A DNA stretch of 64,000 nt from Ferruginibacter sp. (GTDB lineage: Bacteria; Bacteroidota; Bacteroidia; Chitinophagales; Chitinophagaceae): the NCBI GenBank assembly GCA_025963635.1, contig JAOQAK010000061.1:124001-188000 (forward strand). Reading direction: 5' to 3'. Position 1 is the first letter of the stretch. Every line of letters starts with the position of its first letter. The notes under the pieces are model-generated. The model worked only from the letters and a program-made list of their open reading frames with translations, searched no databases and had not been told where the DNA came from. Shown piece after piece: positions 8,988-18,403 of the stretch. Made by a program: the position numbers and the translations under genes.

Positions 8988-11402
8988 ATGAAAAACCGAA
9001 TCTTTCTATTCCTCATTTGTTTGGCAGGTACATTTACCGCCCAGGCACAAGCACCTGTAACGCTTCCGAACGGCTGGCATCTTTCACCGGCTGGAAAAAG
9101 TTTCCCCTTAGGTGATCTGCCCCTAAACATAGCGGTAAGTAGCTCCAAAAAGATGCTGGCTGTCACGAATAATGGCCAAGGTATCCAGAGCCTTCAATTG
9201 GTGGATGTAGCTACACAAAAGATTACTGATAATCTCATCATTGCGAAAAGCTGGGTAGGCCTGGCTTTCACCAGTGATGAAAAATATCTGTTCGCTTCCG
9301 GCGGAAACGACAATATGATATTGAAGTATGCTGTCATCAACAAAAAACTTCGCCTGGTAGATAGTTTTAAACTGGGAGACAAATGGCCAAACAAAATTTC
9401 TCCTGCAGGCATTGCGATTGACGATGCAAAGCAACTATTATATGTGGTTACCAAAGACAACAATTCGCTATACGTGGTTGATCTCCGTACAAAGAAGACC
9501 AGGAGTATTATTCCATTAAAAGGCGAAGGCTATACCTGTATTTTATCGCCGGATAAAAACACATTATACATTAGTTGTTGGGGTTGCGATAAAGTAATAT
9601 TGTTTGATACCAGGCAGCAGGCGATCTCCGGTGAAATACCCGTGGGTGATAATCCCAACGAATTATGCCTTGATAAAAAAGGAGCCTGGCTATATGTAAC
9701 GAATGCGAACGATAATTCCGTTTCCGTAATTGATACCCGCCAGAAAAAAGTAGTCGAAACTTTGGTCGCTTCTTTGTATCCCGACTCGCCACCGGGCAGC
9801 ACAAGCAACGGACTGGCATTGAGTGCTGATGAAAAAACGCTCTACATTGCCAATGCAGATAACAATTGCCTGGCAATATTTGATGTAAGCACACCCGGGT
9901 TTAGTAAGTCGAAGGGCTTTATCCCTGTTGGCTGGTATCCCACCTGTGTAAAACTAATCGGCAACAATATCTGGGTTACCAATGGCAAGGGCTTCAGCTC
10001 TTTTCCTAATCCTGATGGTCCTAATCCGGCAGAAAAAAAAGGGGATGTAAACTACCAGTCAGGCAGCAGGAGAAAGGCAAAGAAGGAACAATACATAGGT
10101 GGATTGTTTACCGGTACGATGAGCATCATCCCTGTTCCTGATGAAAAACAATTAAGTGTTTATTCCCAACAGGTATATCGCAACACTCCTTACAATAAGC
10201 AAAAAGAATTGACGGCCAACGGTGAGAGTGGCAACCCCATACCGCAAAAAAAGGGTGACCTTTCTCCAATCAAACATGTATTTTATATTGTTAAAGAAAA
10301 CCGTACCTACGACCAGGTTTTGGGCGATGTACAGGAAGGCAATGGCGATACCAGCCTGGTATTGTTTGGTAAAGAGGTTACGCCCAACCAGCACCGGTTG
10401 GTAAAAGATTTTGTATTACTGGATAATTTTTATGTAGATGGCGAAGTAAGCGCCGACGGCCACAACTGGAGCCTTGGTGCATATGCAACGGACTACCTCG
10501 AAAAAAACTGGGTAACAAGCTATGGAAGCCGTGGTGGCGAATATGATGCCGAAGGCACAAGAGAGATAGCCAATAATAAGGGAGGGTTTATCTGGGATCA
10601 TTGTAAAAAGGCTGGCGTTAGCTACCGCACCTATGGTGAATTTGCAGATGATTATAAACCGAATATACCGGTGTTGGAAAATCACTACTGCACCTATTAT
10701 ACCAGCTGGGATCAAAAGGTAAGAGATACCACCCGGGTAAACCAATGGAAAAAAGACTTCGACTCACTGGTAGCTGCCAACGCTTTGCCACAGATGAATA
10801 CCCTTCGACTAATAAACGATCATACAGAAGGCATGAAAAAAGGTCGCCCGACGCCATTCGCACATGCCGCCGATAATGACCTTGCGGTCGGCATGTTTAT
10901 CGACTATTTAAGCAAGAGCAGTGTCTGGAAGGAGAGCGTGGTTTTTATAGTGGAGGATGATGCGCAAAACGGACCCGATCATGTGGATGCACACCGCAGC
11001 CCCGCATATGTTGTGGGACCATATGTAAAACGAAATTTTGTTGACCACACCTCCTATACAACATCCGGGATACTAAGAACTATGGAACTTATATTGGGCA
11101 TTCCACCCATGAGCCAGTATGATGCTGCCGCCACGCCGCTTTGGCGTTGCTTTACACCCACACCAGATCTTACATCGTATACCGTCATCCCCTCCAACAT
11201 TAATCTGGCAGATAAAAATGTAGCTCAAAATGAGTTATCAGAAAGATCATCAAAATTTGATTTGTCAAAAGAAGACCGTGTGCCGGATAATGAATTCAGT
11301 GAAGTAATCTGGAAAGGTATTAAAGGATTGCATTCCGAAATGCCAGCACCAAGGAGGGCCGCATTTATTAAGATCACTGATCAAAAGGATGATGATTTGT
11401 AG
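8988..11402 (+). CDS. Secreted YncE-like beta-propeller fused to an alkaline-phosphatase-superfamily phosphoesterase
   Basis: The 804-residue protein has a signal peptide (MKNRIFLFLICLAGTFTAQAQ) and then a propeller of about 340 residues with YncE-type blades such as LYVTNANDNSVSVIDTR. From about residue 425 a phosphoesterase domain begins with KHVFYIVKENRTYDQVLG. It continues with GEVSADGHNWSLGAYATDY and VVFIVEDDAQNGPDHVDAHR, which resemble metal-binding segments of the acid phosphatase/phospholipase C branch of the superfamily. It likely acts in the periplasm or outside the cell on a phosphodiester or phosphomonoester. This bifunctional arrangement is common in Bacteroidota but poorly characterised, so the substrate is unknown. 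It is monocistronic, with a weak -7-like TACCTTTA about 25 bases upstream of the ATG. Confidence 0.85.
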   Translation: MKNRIFLFLICLAGTFTAQAQAPVTLPNGWHLSPAGKSFPLGDLPLNIAVSSSKKMLAVTNNGQGIQSLQLVDVATQKITDNLIIAKSWVGLAFTSDEKYLFASGGNDNMILKYAVINKKLRLVDSFKLGDKWPNKISPAGIAIDDAKQLLYVVTKDNNSLYVVDLRTKKTRSIIPLKGEGYTCILSPDKNTLYISCWGCDKVILFDTRQQAISGEIPVGDNPNELCLDKKGAWLYVTNANDNSVSVIDTRQKKVVETLVASLYPDSPPGSTSNGLALSADEKTLYIANADNNCLAIFDVSTPGFSKSKGFIPVGWYPTCVKLIGNNIWVTNGKGFSSFPNPDGPNPAEKKGDVNYQSGSRRKAKKEQYIGGLFTGTMSIIPVPDEKQLSVYSQQVYRNTPYNKQKELTANGESGNPIPQKKGDLSPIKHVFYIVKENRTYDQVLGDVQEGNGDTSLVLFGKEVTPNQHRLVKDFVLLDNFYVDGEVSADGHNWSLGAYATDYLEKNWVTSYGSRGGEYDAEGTREIANNKGGFIWDHCKKAGVSYRTYGEFADDYKPNIPVLENHYCTYYTSWDQKVRDTTRVNQWKKDFDSLVAANALPQMNTLRLINDHTEGMKKGRPTPFAHAADNDLAVGMFIDYLSKSSVWKESVVFIVEDDAQNGPDHVDAHRSPAYVVGPYVKRNFVDHTSYTTSGILRTMELILGIPPMSQYDAAATPLWRCFTPTPDLTSYTVIPSNINLADKNVAQNELSERSSKFDLSKEDRVPDNEFSEVIWKGIKGLHSEMPAPRRAAFIKITDQKDDDL

Positions 11403-11610
11403 TTTCTGCCCTGACGAGGTAGTTTGTTACAGCCTTAACTTTTGATGTTCCAACGGCGGAGCGATTTGATTTATGCGGCTCAGAATCTTTCCACCGGAAC
11501 AATTGTGAGCCACAAATACGCAGCTCCGTTAACGTTAGAGTACCCTAACATTCACAAAGTAACCACTTACTAAGTAAACCATGCCGTTTGCTCAGTAAAC
11601 GCTTTTAACC

Positions 11611-11642
11611 TTGGTTTAGTTTCAAATCATCCTATATCTTCG
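11611..11642 (+). promoter_or_regulatory. Promoter-like sequence before a short hairpin transcript
   Basis: TTG (11611-11613), a 21-base spacer and TATCTTCG (11635-11642) resemble the Bacteroidota consensus with one mismatch in the -7 box. No plus-strand gene follows; only the hairpin and T-run do. Confidence 0.35.
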
Positions 11643-11648
11643 TACAGG

Positions 11649-11708
11649 TTTTTCATAGGATATTGGATTTAAAATCAGGACTAGATTTCTATCTCGGTCC
11701 TTTTTTTT
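11649..11708 (+). ncRNA. Candidate ~60-nt small RNA
   Basis: A transcript starting about 7 bases after the -7 box would run some 60 nt and end in a hairpin (AGGAC at 11677-11681 pairing with GTCCT at 11697-11701, with a GAT/ATC inner pair) followed by eight T. It contains no start codon with a meaningful ORF. The alternative is that the hairpin simply terminates the upstream phosphoesterase gene, which ends 275 bases earlier. I recognise no known RNA family. Confidence 0.3.
11677..11708 (+). terminator. Intrinsic terminator (hairpin plus T8)
   Basis: Short stem AGGAC/GTCCT with additional inner pairing, followed directly by TTTTTTTT. It serves the plus strand and sits just past the stop codon of the convergent amidohydrolase gene. 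Confidence 0.55.
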
Positions 11709-11715
11709 GCCCGCA

Positions 11716-12816
11716 CTATTGCGGAAACAGGGTTTTGTCAATGTTAGGAATGATCCTTAAAGCATTTTTATAATACACTTTTTTCAGAACATCATCTGGT
11801 AAACCCATGCCGTACATTCTCCAGAAAGCATGGTATTTTTTATGATAAGGAAAATATTCATCGGCAGTCTCCAGCACCCGGAAATAGGTTTTATATTCAT
11901 CCGGCACCCAACTGTCTTTGCCAAAAAGAATCCTGTCCTGGTATTTGATAAAAAATTGTTTAGCCATTATGGGCTGCCTGCCTAATTCGGCGATCACTGC
12001 GCCAAATTCTACCACCACATTTGGTAAGCGATCTAATAAACTTCCCAGTTTCATCAAATCATTTGCGTACCAGCCAAAATGGGCGGCTATAAAAGTCGTG
12101 TTGGGATGTTTGGCGAACATGGCATGTTGCTCTTCAATCAGTTTTTCCCACGGCGCAGGATCATTGGCTCCACGCTTGCGGCCGGGATGAGTAACGATTT
12201 CCATCCAGCGTTCATTGTGCTCATCAACAGCATCCCAAAAAGGCTTAGGGTCGGCTGTATGTATCAGTACCGGTATTTTAAGTTCGCCGCATTTTTCCCA
12301 GATTGGATCCAGCCGGTTATCATTTACGGCTACGCGGTTTCCTTTATTGTCTTTTACGGAGAACCCGAGTGTTTTAAATATTTTTAAACCATTCGCACCG
12401 TTTTTTACATCAGCTTCCAATTGTTTAACTGCTTTTTCAGTCCACCCGTTTTCGCCGATTCCTTTAAACTCGATATTCGCAAAAATGATAAACCTGTTCG
12501 GAAAACTTTCCTTCACATGTTGAACGCCGCGGCTGATATTATCGCCTGTTCCACCGCTTAGGTTTACCATCACTTTCATGTTTAATGAATCCATATCGCG
12601 TATTAATAAAGAAAGATCCTGGGTAGGCATACCCCATTGATGATTGTGTACATCGATGAAAGGAAATTTCGCATGATGGGTAAGATGTTCCGGCACAACC
12701 AGCGTAGAAACAGGATCATATTTTTCAAAATCCATTTTTGGGGTTGCCGGCTGCTCCTGTGAAAAAATTGTTCCACTAATTAAAAGACAGGAGAATAAAC
12801 CGATGATAACTTTCAT
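11716..12816 (-). CDS. Secreted amidohydrolase-family (TIM-barrel) metal-dependent hydrolase
   Basis: The 366-residue protein starts with a clear signal peptide (MKVIIGLFSCLLISGTIFSQ). Amidohydrolase (amidohydro_2) landmarks are FIDVHNHQWG (about 54), a metal-site-like His pair, PVLIHTADPKPFWD (about 184), FIAAHFGWYANDLMKLG (about 242) and ILFGKDSWVPDEY (about 293) with a late Asp. Relatives include lactonases and decarboxylases. Some Bacteroidota homologues sit near carbohydrate genes, but there is no such context here. The likely site of action is the periplasm. The reaction cannot be deduced beyond metal-dependent hydrolysis or decarboxylation. The start at 12816 is fixed by the signal peptide. 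Confidence 0.8.
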   Translation of the reverse strand: MKVIIGLFSCLLISGTIFSQEQPATPKMDFEKYDPVSTLVVPEHLTHHAKFPFIDVHNHQWGMPTQDLSLLIRDMDSLNMKVMVNLSGGTGDNISRGVQHVKESFPNRFIIFANIEFKGIGENGWTEKAVKQLEADVKNGANGLKIFKTLGFSVKDNKGNRVAVNDNRLDPIWEKCGELKIPVLIHTADPKPFWDAVDEHNERWMEIVTHPGRKRGANDPAPWEKLIEEQHAMFAKHPNTTFIAAHFGWYANDLMKLGSLLDRLPNVVVEFGAVIAELGRQPIMAKQFFIKYQDRILFGKDSWVPDEYKTYFRVLETADEYFPYHKKYHAFWRMYGMGLPDDVLKKVYYKNALRIIPNIDKTLFPQ

Positions 12817-12871
12817 GAGGGAACAGTTAAATGTGTATGAGAGTGATTGTGTTTGTGTTGGAGAGTAGTCT

Positions 12872-12910
12872 TACCCGGTGAGTCACCCCCAAAAGGTGAC
12901 TCACCGGGTA
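12872..12910 (-). terminator. Perfect 16-bp hairpin after polA
   Basis: Arms TACCCGGTGAGTCACC and its exact complement enclose a 7-base loop, six bases beyond the polA stop codon. On the minus strand no T-run follows, so it is terminator-like but not classical. It resembles in design the hairpins at 18, 39420 and 18323. Confidence 0.55.
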
Positions 12911-12915
12911 GAAAT

Positions 12916-15771
12916 TTAATGCGCCTCCAGCCAATTTTCGCCCACGCCAATTTCAGCATTGGTGGGTACTTCATTGGGCAATGCGAGTGCCGTTTGCATG
13001 CAATTTAATATGATGGGCTTTATCATTTCTACTTCATCCCTGTGTGCATCAAACACCAATTCATCGTGTACCTGCAACAGCATTTTCGACCTGAAGTTTT
13101 GCTTCGTAAACTCATGATGGATCTTTATCATTGCCAGCTTGATCATATCTGCAGCCGAGCCTTGTACCGGTGAATTAATTGCATTCCTTTCTGCAAAACC
13201 CCTTACGGTAAAATTGGCAGAATTGATATCCCGCAGCCAGCGTTTGCGGCCCATCAGGGTTTCTACATAGCCCGTTTCCTTGGCAAAGTTGATCGTATCA
13301 TCCATATACTTCTGGATGTTGGGAAACTGCTTTTTATAATTGTCAATGATCTCTTTCGCTTCCGATCTTGGTATGCCCAGGTTTTCGGCAAGGCCAAATG
13401 CCCCCTGGCCGTATATGATGCCGAAGTTTACGCTCTTTGCCTTGTACCGCATTTCTTTTGTAACCTCCCCTTCTTCAACATTAAAAACTTTTGCTGCAGT
13501 AGCGGTATGAATATCCTTTCCGGTTTTAAATGCATCGCACATATTTACATCACCGCTGATTGCGGCAACAATGCGTAATTCAATCTGCGAATAATCCGCG
13601 GAAATTAATACATGATCCGCGTCCCGCGGAATAAAGGCTTTTCGAATCTCCCTCCCCCTTTCGGTGCGTACGGGTATATTTTGCAGGTTTGGGTTGGTGC
13701 TGCTAAGTCTGCCGGTTACGGCAACCGCCTGGGCATAACTGGTATGTACCCGGCCCGTTTTTTTATTGATCAGCAGGGGCAATGCATCAATATAAGTGTT
13801 CTTCAATTTTGTCAATTCGCGAAAAGCGAGGATATCATCACATATTTTATTCTGGTGGGCGAGCTTTGCCAGTACATCCTCACCGGTGGCATATTGCCCG
13901 GTTTTAGTTTTTTTTGCTTTGGGATCCAGTTTTAGTTTTTCAAATAAAATTTCCCCCAATTGCTTTGGACTTGCCAGGTTAAACCGCAGCCCAGCCTGCT
14001 CATACACACTTTCCTCGCTTATTTTTGCTTCCACTTCCAGTTGCTTGCTGTATTCATTTAAAAAGGATTGATCAACCCGGATCCCTTCAAATTCCATATC
14101 GGTCAAAACCTTCACTAGTGGATTTTCAACTTCGTAAAATACTTTTTCTACCGACTTGCTTTTCAATTGCGGTAAAAAAACATTCTTCAATTGCAGGGTG
14201 ATGTCCGCATCTTCAGCCGCATACTCCTTTATTTTTTCTACTTCCACTTCCCTCATGTTTCCTTGTCCTTTCCCTTTTTTTCCAATCAACTCCGTAATTG
14301 AAATCGGCATATAACCCAGGTATTTCGCACTCAGGGCATCCATATTTCTTTTTCCCTCCGGCTCCAGCACATAGTGTGCAAGCATGGTATCGAATATATT
14401 GCCCTTTAGTGTAAAACCGTACCACTTCAACATCAGCAGATCATACTTAATATTCTGTCCAACCCAGTTCTTTGATTCGTCATTGAACAACGGCTGAAAT
14501 TTATTCAGCAACTGAAGACAGGCATCTTTATCGGACGGACATGGAACATAATATCCTTCACCCGGGGCAATAGAAAAACTTAAGCCCACCAGGTCGGCAT
14601 CATTGGCATCGATGCCGGTAGTTTCTGTATCAAAGCATATTTCGGATTGGCCAGCCAGTTTAGCGATCAACGCATCAATCTCTTCATCCGAACTTGCCAA
14701 TATATAATTGTGCGGCGTATTGTGTATGTTTTTATCTGCCACCAGGTCATTGCCGGGGGCGTTTGGTCCTTCAACAGGCTTTGATTCTTTAGCTTGCGGC
14801 TGCTCCACCATGTTGCCAAATAAATCCAGTTGGGCACTGGTGGTGATGGTAACGTTGCCAATGGTTTCGGTTGTAATGACTCCAATTTCAACCACCACTT
14901 CATCTCCCAATACCCTCCTGCTCAGTGCCTTAAATTCCAGCTCAATAAACACTTCCTTCAGCGCTTCCCTATTCATTTCCTTTATCCTGAAATTTTCTTC
15001 ATGAAATTCCGTGGGAACATTAGTAATAATCGTTGCCAGTTTTTTACTCATGATGGCAGATTCTTTACCCGCCCTTATTTTTTCTCCCACTGACCCTTTG
15101 ATGTTGTCCGCATTTTCCAATATTTTCTCGAGGGTTCCGTATTCATCTAATAATTTGGCGGCAGTTTTTTCACCAATACCTTTAATGCCTGGGATATTGT
15201 CCACGGCATCACCCATCAGGCCCAAAATATCAATCACCTGGCTAACATCTTTGATTCCCCATTTGGCACATACTTCTGCAGGGCCGAGTATTTCGATCGT
15301 TCCTCCCTGGTATGGCGGTTTATAAATTTTAATATTTTCCGATACCAGCTGGCCATAGTCTTTGTCGGGTGTCACCATAAATACCTCGTACCCCACTTTT
15401 TCAGCCTGCTTTGCCAATGCGCCAATTACGTCATCCGCCTCATAGCCGTCAATCGCTACTACGGGAATATTCATGGCTTCGATGATCCGTTTAATGTCGG
15501 GTATTGCAGACATAATATCTTCAGGAGTTTCCTGGCGGTTCGCTTTGTAATCGGCAAAATCGGTATGCCGTTCAGTAAGGGCGTGCGTATCAAAACACAC
15601 TGCCATGTGAGTAGGCTTCTGGTTAGTGATAAGATCCACCAGGGTGTTCGTAAAACCAAATTGTGCATTGGTATTTCTGCCCTTGCTGGTAATACGTGGA
15701 TTTCGGATCAATGCATAATATGCCCTGAAAACAAGGGCATACGCATCCAGGAGAAATAATTTTTTTTGCAT
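12916..15771 (-). CDS. polA: DNA polymerase I
   Basis: The 951-residue protein has all three PolA domains. A 5'-nuclease domain spans about 1-290 (LLDAYALVFRAYYAL, GYEADDVIGALA). A 3'-5' exonuclease domain spans about 350-540, with proofreading acidic residues intact in ICFDTETTG and AAEDADITLQL. The polymerase domain spans about 565-951, with motif A (LISADYSQIELR), motif B (RYKAKSVNFGIIYGQ) and motif C (LLQVHDELVF). It fills gaps in excision repair and removes Okazaki primers. The ORF track begins 21 codons upstream, but the natural N-terminus MQKKLFLLDAYALVFRAYY fixes the ATG at 15771. Length is normal and a perfect hairpin follows the stop. Confidence 0.97.
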   Translation of the reverse strand: MQKKLFLLDAYALVFRAYYALIRNPRITSKGRNTNAQFGFTNTLVDLITNQKPTHMAVCFDTHALTERHTDFADYKANRQETPEDIMSAIPDIKRIIEAMNIPVVAIDGYEADDVIGALAKQAEKVGYEVFMVTPDKDYGQLVSENIKIYKPPYQGGTIEILGPAEVCAKWGIKDVSQVIDILGLMGDAVDNIPGIKGIGEKTAAKLLDEYGTLEKILENADNIKGSVGEKIRAGKESAIMSKKLATIITNVPTEFHEENFRIKEMNREALKEVFIELEFKALSRRVLGDEVVVEIGVITTETIGNVTITTSAQLDLFGNMVEQPQAKESKPVEGPNAPGNDLVADKNIHNTPHNYILASSDEEIDALIAKLAGQSEICFDTETTGIDANDADLVGLSFSIAPGEGYYVPCPSDKDACLQLLNKFQPLFNDESKNWVGQNIKYDLLMLKWYGFTLKGNIFDTMLAHYVLEPEGKRNMDALSAKYLGYMPISITELIGKKGKGQGNMREVEVEKIKEYAAEDADITLQLKNVFLPQLKSKSVEKVFYEVENPLVKVLTDMEFEGIRVDQSFLNEYSKQLEVEAKISEESVYEQAGLRFNLASPKQLGEILFEKLKLDPKAKKTKTGQYATGEDVLAKLAHQNKICDDILAFRELTKLKNTYIDALPLLINKKTGRVHTSYAQAVAVTGRLSSTNPNLQNIPVRTERGREIRKAFIPRDADHVLISADYSQIELRIVAAISGDVNMCDAFKTGKDIHTATAAKVFNVEEGEVTKEMRYKAKSVNFGIIYGQGAFGLAENLGIPRSEAKEIIDNYKKQFPNIQKYMDDTINFAKETGYVETLMGRKRWLRDINSANFTVRGFAERNAINSPVQGSAADMIKLAMIKIHHEFTKQNFRSKMLLQVHDELVFDAHRDEVEMIKPIILNCMQTALALPNEVPTNAEIGVGENWLEAH

Positions 15772-15845
15772 GTGATAAAAGTAAGTATTTAATGTAAAAT
15801 GTAAAAATGCAGCCTCTGCGGGGAGGATAAACATCCTTCTAAACA

Positions 15846-15879
15846 GAAAAGCTATCCCGCTTCAACAGAATAGCTTTTC
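15846..15879 (-). terminator. 10-bp hairpin between the esterase gene and polA
   Basis: GAAAAGCTAT (15846-15855) pairs perfectly with ATAGCTTTTC (15870-15879) around a 14-base loop. It lies downstream of the esterase stop and about 75 bases upstream of the polA ATG. On the minus strand the right arm ends in a short T-run (CTTTTCTGTTT), so a weak terminator or an element in the polA leader are both possible. Confidence 0.4.
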
Positions 15880-15940
15880 CATCTATTAATCAGGGCTTAG
15901 TAACTCCCGGCAGGCTTATTTTGAAGAAAATGGCTTCTGA

Positions 15941-16672
15941 TCAGAATCTTGTATCAATCCATAACGGAAGCATAGCACGCCAGGTTGGCCAGTCGTGTTT
16001 CCATTCACCGCCCCATACACTCAGTTCGTAATTAATGCCTTTATTATAAAGTACGCCTGCAAACCCTTTACCTGCCTCCGGATCTTCATAATCACCGGAG
16101 CCTGTCAGAATATGAATATGGTTGCTTTTGCGTATCTGCTCAAGAATGCCATGGTCTGTAAGGTTCGGCATAAAATGCATTGGCGAATTATAGTACACCT
16201 GTTCGTCAAAATGTCCCTTCGTGTATTCAGTAAGATCATATACTCCACTCATAGCAATTACGCCATTGATCAGGTCGGGACGTTTTAGAAAAAGGTTCAT
16301 GCTATGTAATGCTCCGAGCGATGCTCCTGCAATAATGATGGGTGTATCCCAGGAAGTATTGTTTTTTATAAAAGGAATTACTTCGTTATAAATGTAATGA
16401 TTGAACTGGTTGTGACGGATGGCTTTGTGCTCACCCTGCATTTCATTGTTCATCCAACTTTCCTTATTAATGCTGTCTACGGAAAATACTTTTATCTTGC
16501 CACCGTTGATGTAAGGAGCCAGGTGGTCGATCAGCTGGAAGCGTTCGTATTCTAAATAATCGGCGCCCGCAGTAGGTACCAGCAGCAATGCAAACCCATA
16601 ATCGCCATAAACGGCAATGGGCATTTCCTTTTGCAATGACGGGCTAAACCAATTCGTGATTTGTCTTTTCAT
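15941..16672 (-). CDS. Esterase-like alpha/beta hydrolase
   Basis: The 243-residue protein contains the nucleophile elbow GASLG with Ser118 in IIIAGASLGALHS. The putative late Asp is in LTGSGDYEDP (about 203) and a His in GGEWKHDWPTWR (about 231). This is the layout of the D-esterase (PF00756) branch of the alpha/beta hydrolases. No signal peptide is visible. In this branch substrates range from S-formylglutathione-type esters to siderophore or xylan esters, so the substrate is not inferable here. It is monocistronic, with a hairpin downstream. Confidence 0.75.
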   Translation of the reverse strand: MKRQITNWFSPSLQKEMPIAVYGDYGFALLLVPTAGADYLEYERFQLIDHLAPYINGGKIKVFSVDSINKESWMNNEMQGEHKAIRHNQFNHYIYNEVIPFIKNNTSWDTPIIIAGASLGALHSMNLFLKRPDLINGVIAMSGVYDLTEYTKGHFDEQVYYNSPMHFMPNLTDHGILEQIRKSNHIHILTGSGDYEDPEAGKGFAGVLYNKGINYELSVWGGEWKHDWPTWRAMLPLWIDTRF

Positions 16673-16790
16673 AAAAAAAAATGTCTTAATATTGATAATA
16701 CAATTTGGATTTTAACACCGGCAAATGGAGATAAAAGTGTCTTTTTGCAGGGTTAGATGAAAATCGCTCTAAATTATTAAATTCCGTGTT

Positions 16791-18260
16791 ATGATACTAA
16801 AATTAAAATCGTCGCTGGCATTCATCCTCTGTTCAGTCCTGTTTTTTTCATGCCAAAAAGAATATAGCCTTGAAGGACATGTATTGGCAAGTACAGCAGT
16901 ATTTACTTTCGCCGGAACGCCTGGCTCATGCACCAACGCCCTTGTAACCGGCACCTACCAGCCCGGCGTCGCTCTCGGAACCACTAATGTGGCCACCCTT
17001 TCTGTTAATGTTACCACAGCCGGCACCTATACGGTCGTCACCACAACGGTTAATGGCATTGCATTTTCAGGAACAGGCACCTTTTCCTCCACAGGCCTGC
17101 AAACGATTACACTCACTGGTAACGGAACACCTCTTGCCGCCGGAACTTTTTCATATTCTCCGACAACAACAGGCTGTTCATTTCCTGTTACCGTTGCAGG
17201 CACCACCGGATCCGCAGTATTTACCCTAAACGGTGCACCAGGAAACTGTACCGGAGCTACCACCGGCGGCACGTACACCTCAGGAACTGCTTTAGGAGCG
17301 GCTAATACTGCAACCGTGAATGTTAATGTAACCACCATTGGAACTTATAATATTACCACCAACACTGTTAACGGGATTACCTTCAGTGCAGCCGGCACGT
17401 TTAGTGCCACCGGGAACCAGCCGATACAACTCCGCGGATCCGGAACACCCCTGGCTGCGGGTACTTTTAATTATATTCCAGGCGCAACTGGCTGTACTTT
17501 CTCCATTACTGTAACGGGTGGCGCGGGCGCTGCAGTCTTCACTTATGGAGGTGCTCCCAACGCCTGCACCAGTGCCACACCTGCAGGCACTTTTATTACA
17601 GCAGTGCCGTTAACCGCTGCAAACACGGTAACTGTTGGAGTTAATGTAACAACACCCGGCACATATTCTATTTCCACGCCGGTTGTAAATGGGATTTCCT
17701 TTGCAGCTTCCGGAAGTTTCGCAGCTGCAGGAGCTACTACAGTTGTTCTGGTAGGTACGGGCACACCACTCGCCGCGGGTATATTTAATTATATCCCCAC
17801 TAACAACGGTTGTTCTTTCCCTGTTACAGTTGTAGATGGGTTTTTAACGTGTACAATTGACGGAGTTGCCCGAACATTTAACATGGATATCGCCGGAGAT
17901 CGTTCTGGAACAGATACTATAGACGTTACAGGTTATGAAACAGCAGCAGCAAATTCGCCGGTATTCCTTTTAAGAATAGTTAAATCGCCGCTTATCACCA
18001 CTGGAGTTTATAATCGTCCTACCGCTGCTAATCCTACTAATTATGGGGTGGGTGGTTATTTCAATGATGCTACCGTTGCGAATGGCTGGATCACCGCTTT
18101 GTCGACTCAAACGGGACCATTTAGTATAACGGTTTCAACCTTAACTACCACCCCGGCAAGGATAACAGGCACTTTTAGTGGAACGTTATATGATAACAAT
18201 GGAACGGGAACCACAGCAAAAATAATAACGGTCGGACAGTTCAATGTGCCGTACCAGTAA
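16791..18260 (+). CDS. Lipoprotein with three tandem 106-residue repeats
   Basis: The 489-residue protein has a lipoprotein signal peptide ending SVLFFSC (lipid-anchored Cys21). Three consecutive repeats follow at 37-142, 143-248 and 249-350, the first two exactly 106 residues long. Each starts VFT(F/L/Y)xGxPxxC, contains AANTxTVxVNVTTxGTY-like and GTPLAAG segments, and ends near GCxFxVTV. Each repeat thus has two conserved Cys about 82 residues apart that could form a disulfide. A distinct C-terminal domain (351-489) of beta-rich composition follows, starting FLTCTIDGVARTF. The overall Thr/Gly/Ala/Val-rich beta pattern suggests immunoglobulin-like modules displayed on the cell surface. I know similar proteins only as hypothetical; no enzyme motif is seen. 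Confidence 0.75.
   Translation: MILKLKSSLAFILCSVLFFSCQKEYSLEGHVLASTAVFTFAGTPGSCTNALVTGTYQPGVALGTTNVATLSVNVTTAGTYTVVTTTVNGIAFSGTGTFSSTGLQTITLTGNGTPLAAGTFSYSPTTTGCSFPVTVAGTTGSAVFTLNGAPGNCTGATTGGTYTSGTALGAANTATVNVNVTTIGTYNITTNTVNGITFSAAGTFSATGNQPIQLRGSGTPLAAGTFNYIPGATGCTFSITVTGGAGAAVFTYGGAPNACTSATPAGTFITAVPLTAANTVTVGVNVTTPGTYSISTPVVNGISFAASGSFAAAGATTVVLVGTGTPLAAGIFNYIPTNNGCSFPVTVVDGFLTCTIDGVARTFNMDIAGDRSGTDTIDVTGYETAAANSPVFLLRIVKSPLITTGVYNRPTAANPTNYGVGGYFNDATVANGWITALSTQTGPFSITVSTLTTTPARITGTFSGTLYDNNGTGTTAKIITVGQFNVPYQ
16899..17840 (+). repeat. Three in-frame 318-bp tandem repeats inside the lipoprotein gene
   Basis: Units at 16899-17216 and 17217-17534 are each 318 bp; the third (17535 to about 17840) is slightly shorter. 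They have diverged at DNA level but align at protein level without gaps over most of their length, indicating an old duplication kept under protein-level selection. Confidence 0.7.
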
Positions 18261-18322
18261 AAATTATCTTGTGTTTAAAGATGTGGTATTGTTTCCAGGT
18301 AAAATCAGTTGATCAAAATATA

Positions 18323-18357
18323 AATGCCCTTGAGCTTACAATTAACTCAAGGGCATT
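18323..18357. terminator. 12-bp hairpin between convergent genes
   Basis: AATGCCCTTGAG (18323-18334) and its perfect complement (18346-18357) enclose an 11-base A/T-rich loop midway between the lipoprotein stop and the ParA stop. There is no real T-run in either direction. It probably acts as a bidirectional 3'-end structure. Confidence 0.5.
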
Positions 18358-18403
18358 CAATATTTCAGGTAAATTCAATACAGGCTGAAATCAGCAGGAA
18401 ACA

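Larger units (their letters stand above)
11403..11715. other. Convergent intergenic region holding a candidate small RNA
   Basis: The 313 bases between two converging genes contain no ORF. The right half holds a plus-strand promoter-like sequence followed about 60 bases later by a hairpin and a run of eight T. These are listed separately. The left half shows nothing I can name. Confidence 0.4.
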
